In this document: in pieces, positions 8,379-17,123 of the stretch
Position numbering within the stretch: the first letter of the stretch is position 1
Layout: each line of letters opens with the position of its first letter
DNA from: an uncultured bacterium
GTDB taxonomy: Bacteria > Krumholzibacteriota > Krumholzibacteriia > LZORAL124-64-63
Length of the DNA stretch: 47,532 nt
NCBI GenBank assembly: GCA_903859215.1
Contig: CAIOLW010000067.1
Span: forward strand, 1-47,532
Direction: 5' to 3'
The notes under the pieces: generated by a model
What the model saw: only the letters and a program-made list of their open reading frames with translations
Told to the model about the DNA's origin: nothing
Databases searched by the model: none
Made by a program: the position numbers and the translations under genes

Positions 8379-8750
8379 ATGTTCGCTCAGTACATGCCCG
8401 TGCTCCTGGTGCTGGCCGTAGCGTCCGCGTTCGCGGGCCTGTTCCTCGGCCTGAGCTACTGGCTGGGGCCCCGCCGGCCCTCGGCCCTCAAGGACTCCAC
8501 CTACGAGTGTGGCGTGCCGCCCCGCGGCACGACCCAGATCCGGTTCTTCGTCCGGTTCTTCCTGGTGGCGATCTTCTTCCTGCTGTTCGACCTCGAGGCC
8601 GTCTTCCTCTACCCCTGGGTGATCCAGTTCAAGGGGATGGTCGCCGACGGGCAGGGCCTGTTCGCCCTGGGCGAGATGGGGGCCTTCGTGCTCGTGCTCG
8701 TGGTCGGGTTCGTATACATCTGGCGCAAAGGCGGCCTGGAATGGCAGTAG
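8379..8750 (+). CDS. nuoA: NADH:quinone oxidoreductase subunit A
   Basis: 123-aa membrane subunit of respiratory Complex I with three hydrophobic helices. The conserved loop ALKDSTYECGVPP and the second-helix segment FFLLFDLEAVFLYPW are diagnostic of NuoA; its acidic residues help couple quinone reduction to proton pumping. ATG 8379 is chosen because GGAGAG lies 5 bases upstream and the resulting N-terminus begins directly with the first membrane helix; an in-frame ATG at 8307 would add a non-conserved stretch and overlap the promoter. First gene of the operon. Its last 10 bases overlap nuoB. Confidence 0.96.
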   Translation: MFAQYMPVLLVLAVASAFAGLFLGLSYWLGPRRPSALKDSTYECGVPPRGTTQIRFFVRFFLVAIFFLLFDLEAVFLYPWVIQFKGMVADGQGLFALGEMGAFVLVLVVGFVYIWRKGGLEWQ

Positions 8751-9247
8751 ATCTCGAGAACCCCAGCAACTACATGACCACCCGGCTGCGGCAGGCGGTC
8801 AACTGGGGGCGCAAGTACAGCCTGTGGCCGCTGCCGTTCGGCGTGGCCTGCTGCGCGATCGAGTTCATGAGCACCGTGTCGTCGTACAACGACATCAGCC
8901 GCTTCGGCGCCGAACTGGTGCGCTTCTCGCCGCGGCAGAGCGACCTGATGATCATCGCCGGCACCATCAGCTACAAGCAGGCGCCGATCCTCAAGACCAT
9001 CTACGAGCAGATGGCCGAGCCGCGCTGGGTGATCGCCATGGGCGCCTGCGCCTCGAGCGGCGGCTTCTACAACAACTACAGCACGCTGCAGGGCGCCGAC
9101 CGCGTGATCCCCGTGGACATGTATGTGGCCGGCTGCCCGCCCACCCCGGAGAACCTGCTGTTCGCCCTCACGCAGATCCAGGACCGGGTCGAGCGCGAGG
9201 GGCTGGTGCCGGCGGCCGTGCGTCACGCCGGTCGGATCCCGGTCTGA
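8741..9247 (+). CDS. nuoB: NADH:quinone oxidoreductase subunit B
   Basis: 168-aa peripheral-arm subunit that binds the terminal [4Fe-4S] cluster N2, which passes electrons to quinone. All four ligands are visible: the tandem cysteines C37-C38 in GVACCAIEFM, C103 in GACASSGG and C132 in VAGCPPTPE. ATG 8741 (GGAATGGCAG) lies inside the end of nuoA and gives an N-terminus of normal length; overlap with nuoA suggests translational coupling. 55 bases separate it from nuoCD. Confidence 0.97.
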   Translation: MAVDLENPSNYMTTRLRQAVNWGRKYSLWPLPFGVACCAIEFMSTVSSYNDISRFGAELVRFSPRQSDLMIIAGTISYKQAPILKTIYEQMAEPRWVIAMGACASSGGFYNNYSTLQGADRVIPVDMYVAGCPPTPENLLFALTQIQDRVEREGLVPAAVRHAGRIPV

Positions 9248-9302
9248 GGACCAGGCAAACTTCAGCGGCGCGCGCGGCCGACGGGTCGCGCGGCGGGAAC
9301 GG

Positions 9303-11030
9303 ATGAGCATGAGCCAGAAGCTGGTCGACAGGCTGCGCGGGGAGTTCGGGGACGCGATCCTCGCCGCAACCTCGTACCGCGGGGACGAGACGGTGACGGT
9401 CAGTCGTGACCGCCTGCTGGACGTCCTGGGGCACCTGCGCGACATCGAAGGCTGCGAGCAGCTGTCGGACATCGTGGGCGTCGACTACCCCAAGCGCGGC
9501 GAGCGCTTCGAGGTCAACTACCTGCTGCGCTCGCTGTCGAACAACCACCGCCTGCGGGTGAAGGTCGACGTGGCCGAGGACCAGCCGGTGCCCACCGCCT
9601 CGAGGCTGTGGCGCAGCGCCGACTGGCACGAGCGCGAGGTGTACGACCTCTTCGGCGTGCCGTTCGCCGGCCATCCCGATCTTCGCCGGATACTCTGCCA
9701 CCACGAGTTCGAGGGCCACGCCCTGCGCAAGGACTACCCGATCGAGCAGGGGCAGGAGTGCTCGCGGCCCGAGCACCTGTTCGCCGACGAGGACATCGTG
9801 CGCGCGGCCAGGCGCGCGTCGGTGATGGCGGCGGGTCCCGATGCGCTGCACGACGAGGTGCACCCGAGCGACCTGCTCACGGTCAACATCGGGCCGTCGC
9901 ACCCGGCGACGCACGGCGCGCTGCGCGCCGAGATCCTGCTGGACGGCGAGACCATCCTCGAGGCGCGCACCGAGATCGGCTACATCCACCGCTGCTTCGA
10001 GAAAGAGGCGGAAGACCACACCTGGGCGCAGGTGATGCCGTACACCGACCGCCTGAACTACTGCTCGGCGATGCTGAACAACTCGATCTACGCCGCCGCG
10101 GTCGAGAAGCTGCTGGGCGTGGAGGTGACGCCGCGCTGCCAGGGGATCCGCGTCATCGTCAGCGAACTGGCGCGCATCATCGACCACCTGGTCTGCGTCT
10201 GCGCGAACCTGGTCGACATCGGCGCCCTGACGAACTACTGGTACCTCTACAACATCCGCGAGAGCATCTATGAGTCGCTCGAGAAGCTGTGCGGCTCGCG
10301 CCTGACGACGAACTACGCGCGCATCGGCGGCCTGAGCCACGACCTGTACCCGGAGTTCGGCGCCGAGATCCGCATCAAGCTGGACGAGCTGATGGCCGGC
10401 CACACCGACGTGATGAAGCTCATCGCGCGCAACCGCATCTTCCTGGACCGCACCGTCGGCGTCGGCGCCATCAGCCGGGCCGACGCGCTCAGTTTCGGCT
10501 TCACCGGGCCCTGCCTGCGGGCGACGGGCCTGGACTACGACCTGCGCAAGGCGGCGCCGTACTCGGGCTACGAGCAGTACTCGTTCGAAATCCCGACCGG
10601 CACGAACGGCGACACCTACGACCGCATCATGGTGCGCATGGCCGAGATGGTGCAGAGCCGCTCCATCGTCCTGCAGGCGCTGGACAAGCTGCCCGCCGGG
10701 CCGGTCAACCTGGACGACCGCGCCATCACGCTGCCGCCCAAGCGGAACGTGTACCAGAGCATCGAAGGCGTGATGAACCAGTTCAAGCTCGTCTACGAGG
10801 GCATCCAGGTGCCCGCGGGCGAGGCCTACGGCTTCGGCGAGGGCGCCAACGGCGAGCTGGGCTTCTTCTGCGTCTCGGACGGGAGCGGGCACCCGTACCG
10901 CCTGAAGGTGCGGCCGCCGTGCTTCCCGATCTTCTCGGCGTACACGCACCTGATCGAAGGCGCGATGATCCCGGACGCCATCGCGACGCTGGGCAGCCTG
11001 AACATCATCGCGGGCGAACTCGACCGCTGA
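9303..11030 (+). CDS. nuoCD: NADH:quinone oxidoreductase fused subunits C and D
   Basis: 575-aa fusion of NuoC (about residues 1-180) and NuoD (about 190-575). The NuoC part shows the 30-kDa signature DWHEREVYDLFGVPFAGHPD followed by RILCHHEFEGHALRKDYP. The NuoD part has IGPSHPATHGALR, whose histidine lines the quinone site, and the 49-kDa signature IGYIHRCFEK. The C/D fusion also occurs in enterobacteria and several other phyla. It forms the quinone-reducing module with NuoB and NuoI. ATG 9303 is used; ATG 9309 two codons on is an equally good start. The adjoining domain sequences leave no room for separate genes. Confidence 0.96.
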   Translation: MSMSQKLVDRLRGEFGDAILAATSYRGDETVTVSRDRLLDVLGHLRDIEGCEQLSDIVGVDYPKRGERFEVNYLLRSLSNNHRLRVKVDVAEDQPVPTASRLWRSADWHEREVYDLFGVPFAGHPDLRRILCHHEFEGHALRKDYPIEQGQECSRPEHLFADEDIVRAARRASVMAAGPDALHDEVHPSDLLTVNIGPSHPATHGALRAEILLDGETILEARTEIGYIHRCFEKEAEDHTWAQVMPYTDRLNYCSAMLNNSIYAAAVEKLLGVEVTPRCQGIRVIVSELARIIDHLVCVCANLVDIGALTNYWYLYNIRESIYESLEKLCGSRLTTNYARIGGLSHDLYPEFGAEIRIKLDELMAGHTDVMKLIARNRIFLDRTVGVGAISRADALSFGFTGPCLRATGLDYDLRKAAPYSGYEQYSFEIPTGTNGDTYDRIMVRMAEMVQSRSIVLQALDKLPAGPVNLDDRAITLPPKRNVYQSIEGVMNQFKLVYEGIQVPAGEAYGFGEGANGELGFFCVSDGSGHPYRLKVRPPCFPIFSAYTHLIEGAMIPDAIATLGSLNIIAGELDR

Positions 11031-11042
11031 ACGCGGCGCAAT

Positions 11043-11064
11043 TGGAGGCCATGCAGTGGAGGCC
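11043..11064 (+). promoter_or_regulatory. Duplicated Shine-Dalgarno with a five-codon mini-ORF before nuoE
   Basis: TGGAGGCC occurs at 11043-11050 and again at 11057-11064. An ATG at 11051 right after the first copy opens a mini-frame of five sense codons (M-Q-W-R-P) that stops at 11066-11068, four bases before the nuoE ATG. The second copy is about 10 bases from the nuoE start and is its ribosome site. The first copy may be chance or may help reinitiation. Confidence 0.3.
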
Positions 11065-11072
11065 CTGAACCG

Positions 11073-11615
11073 ATGACACAGCCCATGGAAGACACGGCCG
11101 GCTTCGCGCTCTCGCCGGGCGCGCTGGCGCGGATCGACGCCCTGGCCGCGCGCTACCCGACGAAGGCCAGCGCCCTGATGCCCTGCCTGTGGGTCATCAT
11201 GGACGAGCTGGGCTGGGTGCCGCCCTCGGCCATAGACCTGCTGGTGGAGAAGCTGTCGGTGACGCACGCGCGCGTGAACGAGGTGCTGACCTTCTACACC
11301 ATGTTCCGCGAGACGCCGCAGGCGAAGTACACGCTGCAGGTGTGCCACAACATCTCGTGCCACATCATGGGTTCGAAGCCCCTGATCGCACACATGGAAC
11401 AGAAGCTGGGCATCAAGCTGGGCGGCCGCACGAGCGACGGGCTGTTCCAGATCGAAGGCGCCGAATGCCTGGGCGCCTGCGGCATGGGCCCCTGCCTGCA
11501 GCTGGGCCGCCACCTGTACGAGAACGTGACGCCGGCCAGGGCCGACGCGCTCCTGGACAGCCTGCGCAAGGGCATCGTGCCGCGCGCGGATACCGATCGC
11601 GAAGGGGTGGACTGA
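11073..11615 (+). CDS. nuoE: NADH:quinone oxidoreductase subunit E
   Basis: 180-aa thioredoxin-like [2Fe-2S] subunit of the NADH-input module. Cluster N1a ligands are C91 and C96 (CHNISC) and C132 and C136 (CLGAC). The N-terminal four-helix region (SALMPCLWVIMDELGWVP) is typical. ATG 11073 is used, with GGAGG about 10 bases upstream; ATG 11085 is also possible and changes only four residues. nuoF begins one base after its stop. Confidence 0.95.
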   Translation: MTQPMEDTAGFALSPGALARIDALAARYPTKASALMPCLWVIMDELGWVPPSAIDLLVEKLSVTHARVNEVLTFYTMFRETPQAKYTLQVCHNISCHIMGSKPLIAHMEQKLGIKLGGRTSDGLFQIEGAECLGACGMGPCLQLGRHLYENVTPARADALLDSLRKGIVPRADTDREGVD

Positions 11616-11616
11616 G

Positions 11617-12939
11617 TTGAACCCTAACGACGTCGCGGGCCAGGCCGGCCCGAAGATCCTCTCCGCGCGCTTCGGCCGTAAGGACGGGCATCGCCTGCCG
11701 GTCTACGAGCAGGAGGGCGGCTACACGGCCCTGCGCAAGGTGCTCGGCGGCATGCAGCCGGACGAGGTCACCGCGCTGGTCAAGGAATCGGGGCTGCGCG
11801 GCCGCGGCGGCGCCGGCTTCCCGACCGGCACCAAGTGGGGCTTCGTGCCCAAGGGCGCCGAGCAGGTCTACTTCTTCGTCAACGCCGACGAGTCCGAGCC
11901 CGGCACGTTCAAGGACCGCTTCCTGCTGGACTACGACCCGCACCAGACCATCGAGGGCACCATCATCAGCTGCTTCGCGGTGCGCGCGAACCTGGGCTTC
12001 ATCTACATCCGCGGCGAGTTCGGCTGGCTCATCGACCGCGTGCAGAAGGCCGTCGACGAGTGCTACGCGGCGGGCTACCTCGGGAAGAACATCCTCGGCA
12101 GCGGCTACGACCTCGAGATGATCGTGCACAAGGGCGCCGGCGCCTACATCTGCGGCGAGGAGACGGGCCTGATCAACTCGGTGGAGGGTCGCAAGGGCCA
12201 GCCGAGCATCAAGCCGCCGTTCCCCGCGGTGTCGGGCTTCCTGAAGAAGCCGACGATCGTCAACAACGTCGAGTCGGTGGCCTCGGTGCCCTGGATCATC
12301 AACAACGGCGCGGCGGCGTACCGCGCCTACGGCACCGAGAAGTCGCCGGGCAGCAAGCTGTTCTCGGTCAGCGGACCGGTGAAGCGGCCGGGCGTCTACG
12401 AAATCCCCCTGGGCATGCCGTTCCGCACGTTCTTCGAGGATATCCTCGGCGGCATGGCCGACGGCGAGGAACTGAAGGCCGTCATCGTCGGCGGCAGCTC
12501 GGTGCCCGTGTTGCCGGCGGACGAGATCATGGCCTGCAACCTCGACTACGAGTCGCTGGGTTCGGCGGGCACCATGCTCGGCTCGGGCGGGATGATCGTC
12601 ATCCCGAAGCGCTGTGACATGGTCGAGCTGATCCAGGTGCTGATGCACTTCTACTGGGACGAGAGCTGCGGCCAGTGCACACCGTGCCGCGAAGGCACCG
12701 GCTGGTTGCACCGGCTGGTGAAGAAGCTGCGCAGGGGCGAGGGCACGGCCGAAGACCTGGAAAGGCTCGAGCACGTGTGCGCGGGCATGGCCGGGTTGAC
12801 GATCTGCCCGCTGTCCGACGCCGCCGTGATGCCGATGCGCAGTTTCCTCGACAAGTTCCGGGGCGAATTCGAGGCCCTCATCCAGGACCAGGCCCCGGTC
12901 GCGGCTTCCAGCCGCTGGCCGCGCGGCGAGCGGGAGTGA
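11617..12939 (+). CDS. nuoF: NADH:quinone oxidoreductase subunit F
   Basis: 440-aa subunit that oxidises NADH with FMN and a [4Fe-4S] cluster. The FMN/NADH loop GRGGAGFPTG is at residues 62-71, followed by VNADESEPGTFKDR and GAGAYICGEETGLINSVEG. The N3 cluster ligands are C351, C354 and C357 (SCGQCTPC) and C397 (LTICPL). The start is TTG at 11617; no ATG precedes the conserved region, and AAGGGG lies upstream. It works with NuoE and NuoG as the electron-input module. Confidence 0.96.
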   Translation: MNPNDVAGQAGPKILSARFGRKDGHRLPVYEQEGGYTALRKVLGGMQPDEVTALVKESGLRGRGGAGFPTGTKWGFVPKGAEQVYFFVNADESEPGTFKDRFLLDYDPHQTIEGTIISCFAVRANLGFIYIRGEFGWLIDRVQKAVDECYAAGYLGKNILGSGYDLEMIVHKGAGAYICGEETGLINSVEGRKGQPSIKPPFPAVSGFLKKPTIVNNVESVASVPWIINNGAAAYRAYGTEKSPGSKLFSVSGPVKRPGVYEIPLGMPFRTFFEDILGGMADGEELKAVIVGGSSVPVLPADEIMACNLDYESLGSAGTMLGSGGMIVIPKRCDMVELIQVLMHFYWDESCGQCTPCREGTGWLHRLVKKLRRGEGTAEDLERLEHVCAGMAGLTICPLSDAAVMPMRSFLDKFRGEFEALIQDQAPVAASSRWPRGERE

Positions 12940-12943
12940 GCCC

Positions 12944-14464
12944 ATGGCCAAGTTGACCATCGACGGCGGCGCGATCGAGGTGGCGGACGGCACCTCGCTG
13001 TTCGACGCCTGCCGGTTGGCGCGCGGCGAGGCGCTGCCGCATTTCTGCTACCACCCGGACCTGTCCATCGCCGGCGTCTGCCGGCTGTGCCAGGTCGAGG
13101 TGGAGGGGATGCCGAAGCTGACCATCGCCTGCAACACGGCCGTGCGCGACGGCATGGTCGTGCACACGCGCAGCGAGAAGGTGCGGAAGGCCTCGCAGCA
13201 GATCCTCGAGATGCACCTGATCAACCACCCGGTGGATTGCCCCATCTGCGACCAGGCCGGCGAGTGCGGGCTGCAGAACCAGTACATGGCCTACGGCCTG
13301 TACGACAGCCAGGTGACGCAGGGCGACAAGGTGCACAAGACGAAGGCCCAGGTCATCGGCCCCGAGGTCATCCTGGACAAGGAACGCTGCGTGCTGTGCA
13401 GCCGCTGCGTGCGCTTCTGCAACGAGGTCACCAAGACCGGCGAGTTGGGCATCTTCAACCGCGGCGACCGCGCCGAGATCGGCGTCGCGCCGGGGCAGCA
13501 GCTGGACAACGCCTACTCGGTCAACACCGTGGACATCTGTCCCGTGGGCGCGCTGACCAGCCGGGACTTCCGCTTCCAGAAGCGGGTCTGGATGCTGAAG
13601 TCGGCCGACGGTGTCTGCGCCGGCTGCGCCACCGGCTGCAACGTGCGCATCGACCACGAGGCCGGTCGTGTCTACCGCCTGAAGCCGCGCCGCAACGCGC
13701 AGGTCAACGGCTCGTGGATGTGCGACGAGGGCCGCCACACCTACAAGGCCGTGCATGCCGACGACCGCCTGGTCGAGCCCATGTGGCGCGGGCAGGCCGT
13801 GACCTGGGCCGACGCGAAGGTGCGGCTGGCCGAGGTGGCCGCCGGCGGCTTCGCGCTGGTGGTCGGCAGCGCCCACCAGGCGCTCGAGGAACTGTGCCTG
13901 CTGAAGCAGGTGGCCGCGGGCGCCGCGTTGAGCGGCGGGCTCGCCGGCAGCGACATGGGCGTCGGTGACGATATTCTGCGCTCGGCCGACCGCACGCCGA
14001 ACCGGCGTGGCCTGGCGCTGGCGGGCTTCGCCGAGCACGGTGCGATCGAACTGGCCGCGCTGATCCGCGCGGCGAAGGGCGCCATCCTGGTGCACGGCGG
14101 GGACCCCGCCGCGGCGCCGGAAGTCGCGGCGGCGCTGGCCGGCCGCCAGGACGTCGTCTATGTGGGCACGCACCGCCGCGCGACGGCGCAGGCGGCGGCG
14201 CTGGCGCTGCCGGGCGCGACCTGGGCCGAGAAGGCCGGCATCTTCGTCAACAGGCAGGGCCGGGCGCAGGCCTTCGCCCAGGCCGTGGCGCGGCCGGGCC
14301 AGGCCCGCGAGGACTGGCGCGTGCTGGCCGAGCTGCTGCCCGCCCCGGCGGCCGCGCCGGGCAGCCTGAAGGTGCTGCGCGAGGCCGTCCGCGCGCAACT
14401 GGCGCTGGACGTCGACCTCGACCGCCTGCCGGCCGACGGCGCGCTGACCGGAGGGGAGGCCTGA
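12944..14464 (+). CDS. nuoG: NADH:quinone oxidoreductase subunit G (short form)
   Basis: 506-aa Fe-S subunit. Clusters are readable: N1b [2Fe-2S] C35, C46, C49, C63; N5 H95, C99, C102, C108 (the His-ligated cluster); N4 C149, C152, C155, C199; and the optional N7 C225, C228, C232, C260. After residue about 265 the molybdopterin-fold domain is much reduced: about 240 residues, Ala-rich and weakly conserved, against 400-600 in long forms (E. coli NuoG is about 900 aa). The frame is intact, so this is a natural short form rather than a broken gene. ATG 12944 starts 4 bases after nuoF; its TGA overlaps the nuoH ATG by one base. Confidence 0.95.
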   Translation: MAKLTIDGGAIEVADGTSLFDACRLARGEALPHFCYHPDLSIAGVCRLCQVEVEGMPKLTIACNTAVRDGMVVHTRSEKVRKASQQILEMHLINHPVDCPICDQAGECGLQNQYMAYGLYDSQVTQGDKVHKTKAQVIGPEVILDKERCVLCSRCVRFCNEVTKTGELGIFNRGDRAEIGVAPGQQLDNAYSVNTVDICPVGALTSRDFRFQKRVWMLKSADGVCAGCATGCNVRIDHEAGRVYRLKPRRNAQVNGSWMCDEGRHTYKAVHADDRLVEPMWRGQAVTWADAKVRLAEVAAGGFALVVGSAHQALEELCLLKQVAAGAALSGGLAGSDMGVGDDILRSADRTPNRRGLALAGFAEHGAIELAALIRAAKGAILVHGGDPAAAPEVAAALAGRQDVVYVGTHRRATAQAAALALPGATWAEKAGIFVNRQGRAQAFAQAVARPGQAREDWRVLAELLPAPAAAPGSLKVLREAVRAQLALDVDLDRLPADGALTGGEA

Positions 14465-15747
14465 TGGCCATCGTGCTCGAATCCCTGGCCAAGATCGTGT
14501 TCATGTTCCTGCTGATCATGGGCATGGTGCCGGCGCTGATCTGGGCCGAGCGCAAGGGCGCCGCCTACATCCAGGACCGCACGGGCCCCAACCGCGCCTC
14601 GATCGGCGGCGTGAGGCTGGCCGGCCTGGTGCACCCGATCGCCGACGTGCTGAAGCTGGTCTTCAAGGAGGACGTGGCGCCGACCAACCGGCACCGCGCC
14701 CTGTATGCGCTGGCGCCCTGGGTCGTGATGACCGTCGCGGTGAGCACCTACGCGGTGATCCCGTTCGGCGACTACCTGACCATCGCCGGCCGGAAGATCC
14801 CGCTGGTCGTGGCCGACCTGCAGGTGGGCCTGCTCTACGTGCTGGCGGTGGCCAGCCTGGGCACCTACGGCATCGTGCTGGCCGGCTGGGCGGCCAACAA
14901 CAAGTTCACGTTCCTGGGCGGCATCCGCGCCACGGCGCAGATGATCAGCTACGAGATCAACATGGGCCTGGCCATCATGGGCCTGATGCTGATCTTCGGC
15001 AGCCTGCGCCTGACCGACATCGTGGCGGGCCAGGGCGGGCTGCTCTTCGGCTGGCTGCCGATGTGGGGCGTCGTCCTGCAGCCGCTGGGCTTCGTGCTGT
15101 TCATCACCTCGGTGTACGCCGAGACGAACCGCAACCCGTTCGACCTGCCCGAGGGCGAGTCGGAGATCGTGGCCGGCTACCACCTGGAGTACAGCTCGCT
15201 GAAGTTCGCGCTGTTCTTCATGGCCGAGTACTGCCACATGGTCGTGGGCGCGGCGATGATCAGCGCGCTGTACTTCGGCGGCTACCAGATACCGTGGCTG
15301 CCGCGGCCGATGCTTGAGAAGCACGCCGGCCTGCTGCTGCAGCTGGTGCTGGGCCTGACCGTCGCCGCGAGCCTGCTCTTCGCGGTCCTGTTCCTGCGGC
15401 GCGTGCAGCGCGAAAAGGGCAAGTTCGGCGATGCGCGCGACCGCGAGCCGGTGCTCGGCGCCGGCTTCTGGATCATCGTCGCCCTGGCGGCCGCCGGCGC
15501 GTTCGCGCTGCGGCCCGGCGACATCGGCGCGACCGGGGCCAGCGTGTTTGCCAGCCTCTTCCAGGTCGGCGCCTTCGTGGGCAAGGTCGTGTTCTTCGCC
15601 TGGCTGTTCATCTGGGTGCGCTGGACGTTGCCGCGCTTCCGCTATGACCAGCTGATGCGCCTGGGCTGGAAGGTCATGCTGCCGCTCGGGCTGGCCAACC
15701 TCGTGGGGACTGCGCTGGTCGTGGCGCTGATTGGAAACGGCAAGTGA
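14464..15747 (+). CDS. nuoH: NADH:quinone oxidoreductase subunit H (extended)
   Basis: 427-aa membrane subunit that joins the peripheral and membrane arms and forms much of the quinone tunnel. Diagnostic segments are AERKGAAYIQDRTGPNRAS near the N-terminus and ETNRNPFDLPEGESE in the cytoplasmic loop; the C-terminal RYDQLMRLGWKVMLPL is also conserved. It is about 100 residues longer than E. coli NuoH (325 aa). The excess lies between about residues 284 and 370 and appears to add two hydrophobic helices linked by a charged loop (RVQREKGKFGDARDREP). It overlaps the nuoG stop by one base. Confidence 0.95.
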   Translation: MAIVLESLAKIVFMFLLIMGMVPALIWAERKGAAYIQDRTGPNRASIGGVRLAGLVHPIADVLKLVFKEDVAPTNRHRALYALAPWVVMTVAVSTYAVIPFGDYLTIAGRKIPLVVADLQVGLLYVLAVASLGTYGIVLAGWAANNKFTFLGGIRATAQMISYEINMGLAIMGLMLIFGSLRLTDIVAGQGGLLFGWLPMWGVVLQPLGFVLFITSVYAETNRNPFDLPEGESEIVAGYHLEYSSLKFALFFMAEYCHMVVGAAMISALYFGGYQIPWLPRPMLEKHAGLLLQLVLGLTVAASLLFAVLFLRRVQREKGKFGDARDREPVLGAGFWIIVALAAAGAFALRPGDIGATGASVFASLFQVGAFVGKVVFFAWLFIWVRWTLPRFRYDQLMRLGWKVMLPLGLANLVGTALVVALIGNGK

Positions 15748-15769
15748 ATCGCCATCGGCAAGTGAGTCG
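15738..15769 (+). repeat. 18-bp-period tandem repeat across the nuoH stop
   Basis: CGGCAAGTGAATCG at 15738-15751 is repeated as CGGCAAGTGAGTCG at 15756-15769. The first copy contains the nuoH TGA; because the period is 18 bases, the second copy holds another TGA in the same frame. It looks like a small local duplication in the nuoH-nuoI spacer. Confidence 0.6.
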
Positions 15770-15784
15770 GAAGCGGGAAATGAC

Positions 15785-16291
15785 ATGAGTTTCGAGGGAT
15801 TGTCCAAGGAGTCGACCGAGAAGCGGCGCTCGCTGCTCGAGTCGATCTACCTGTGGGAGGTGGTCAAGGGGCTTGCCGTCACCGGCCGGCACCTGGTCCA
15901 CAACATCTTCCACACCGGGGACATGCCGACGATGCAGTACCCCGAGGAGAAGCGAGTCTACAGCGACCGCTTCCGCGGGCGGCACCGGCTGATGAAGCGC
16001 GAGGACGGCACGCCCCGTTGCGTGGCCTGCCAGATGTGCTCGACGTACTGCCCGGCCGACTGCATCACGATCACGGCGGCCGAGCATCCGGACCCGGCCA
16101 TCGAGAAGTACCCGGCCACGTTCGACATCGACCTGTTGCGTTGCGTGTACTGCGGGCTCTGCGAGGAAGCCTGCCCGTGCGATGCCATCCGCATGGACAC
16201 CGGCATCTACGAGATCGCGGCCGACAGCCGCGACAAGTTCGTGGTCGACAAGGAGTTCCTGCTCAACGAGCAGACCCGGGGAACGCGTTGA
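15785..16291 (+). CDS. nuoI: NADH:quinone oxidoreductase subunit I
   Basis: 168-aa ferredoxin-like subunit carrying clusters N6a and N6b between NuoG and NuoB. Two full CxxCxxCxxxCP motifs are present: CVACQMCSTYCP and CVYCGLCEEACP. The N-terminal stretch to about residue 45 is amphipathic and would lie along the membrane. ATG 15785 is chosen because GGGAA precedes it and the upstream in-frame sequence (from 15731) is low-complexity Ser/Glu made from the tandem repeat. Confidence 0.95.
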   Translation: MSFEGLSKESTEKRRSLLESIYLWEVVKGLAVTGRHLVHNIFHTGDMPTMQYPEEKRVYSDRFRGRHRLMKREDGTPRCVACQMCSTYCPADCITITAAEHPDPAIEKYPATFDIDLLRCVYCGLCEEACPCDAIRMDTGIYEIAADSRDKFVVDKEFLLNEQTRGTR

Positions 16292-16310
16292 CCCCGCGAA
16301 AGGACGACTG

Positions 16311-16813
<503 letters not shown>

Positions 16814-16823
<10 letters not shown>

Positions 16824-17119
16824 GCCTGAACCTTTGCCTGGGGCTGGCGGCCGCGATCTTCGTCGTCGGCATGACCGGCTTCGTCGTGCGGCGCAACACG
16901 CTCGTGATGCTGATGTGCATCGAGCTCATGCTCAGTTCGGTCAACCTGGTGTTCGCGGCCTTCAGTCGCCAGCTGGGCGATGCGAGCGGCCACGTCTTCG
17001 TGCTGATGAATTTCGCGGTGGCGGCGGCCGAGGCCGCCATCGGCCTGGCGATGCTCGTGGAGATCTACCGGCGCCGCCGGACGGTCGACGTCGACGAACT
17101 CAAGTCCCTGATGGAGTAG
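16814..17119 (+). CDS. nuoK: NADH:quinone oxidoreductase subunit K
   Basis: 101-aa MrpC-like membrane subunit with three helices. CIELMLSSVNLVF and AAAEAAIGLAMLVEIYRRR match the family; the glutamates in helices 2 and 3 belong to the proton path. The start is GTG 16814, which has AGGAAG 5 bases upstream and gives the usual length of about 100 residues. GTG 16820, overlapping the nuoJ stop as GTGA, is the alternative. Four bases separate it from nuoL. Confidence 0.94.
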
Positions 17120-17123
17120 AGCC

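Noticed and set aside
12944-14464. Broken nuoG (pseudogene)
   Set aside because: The frame is uninterrupted, all cluster ligands are present and the stop couples cleanly to nuoH, so it is a natural short form.
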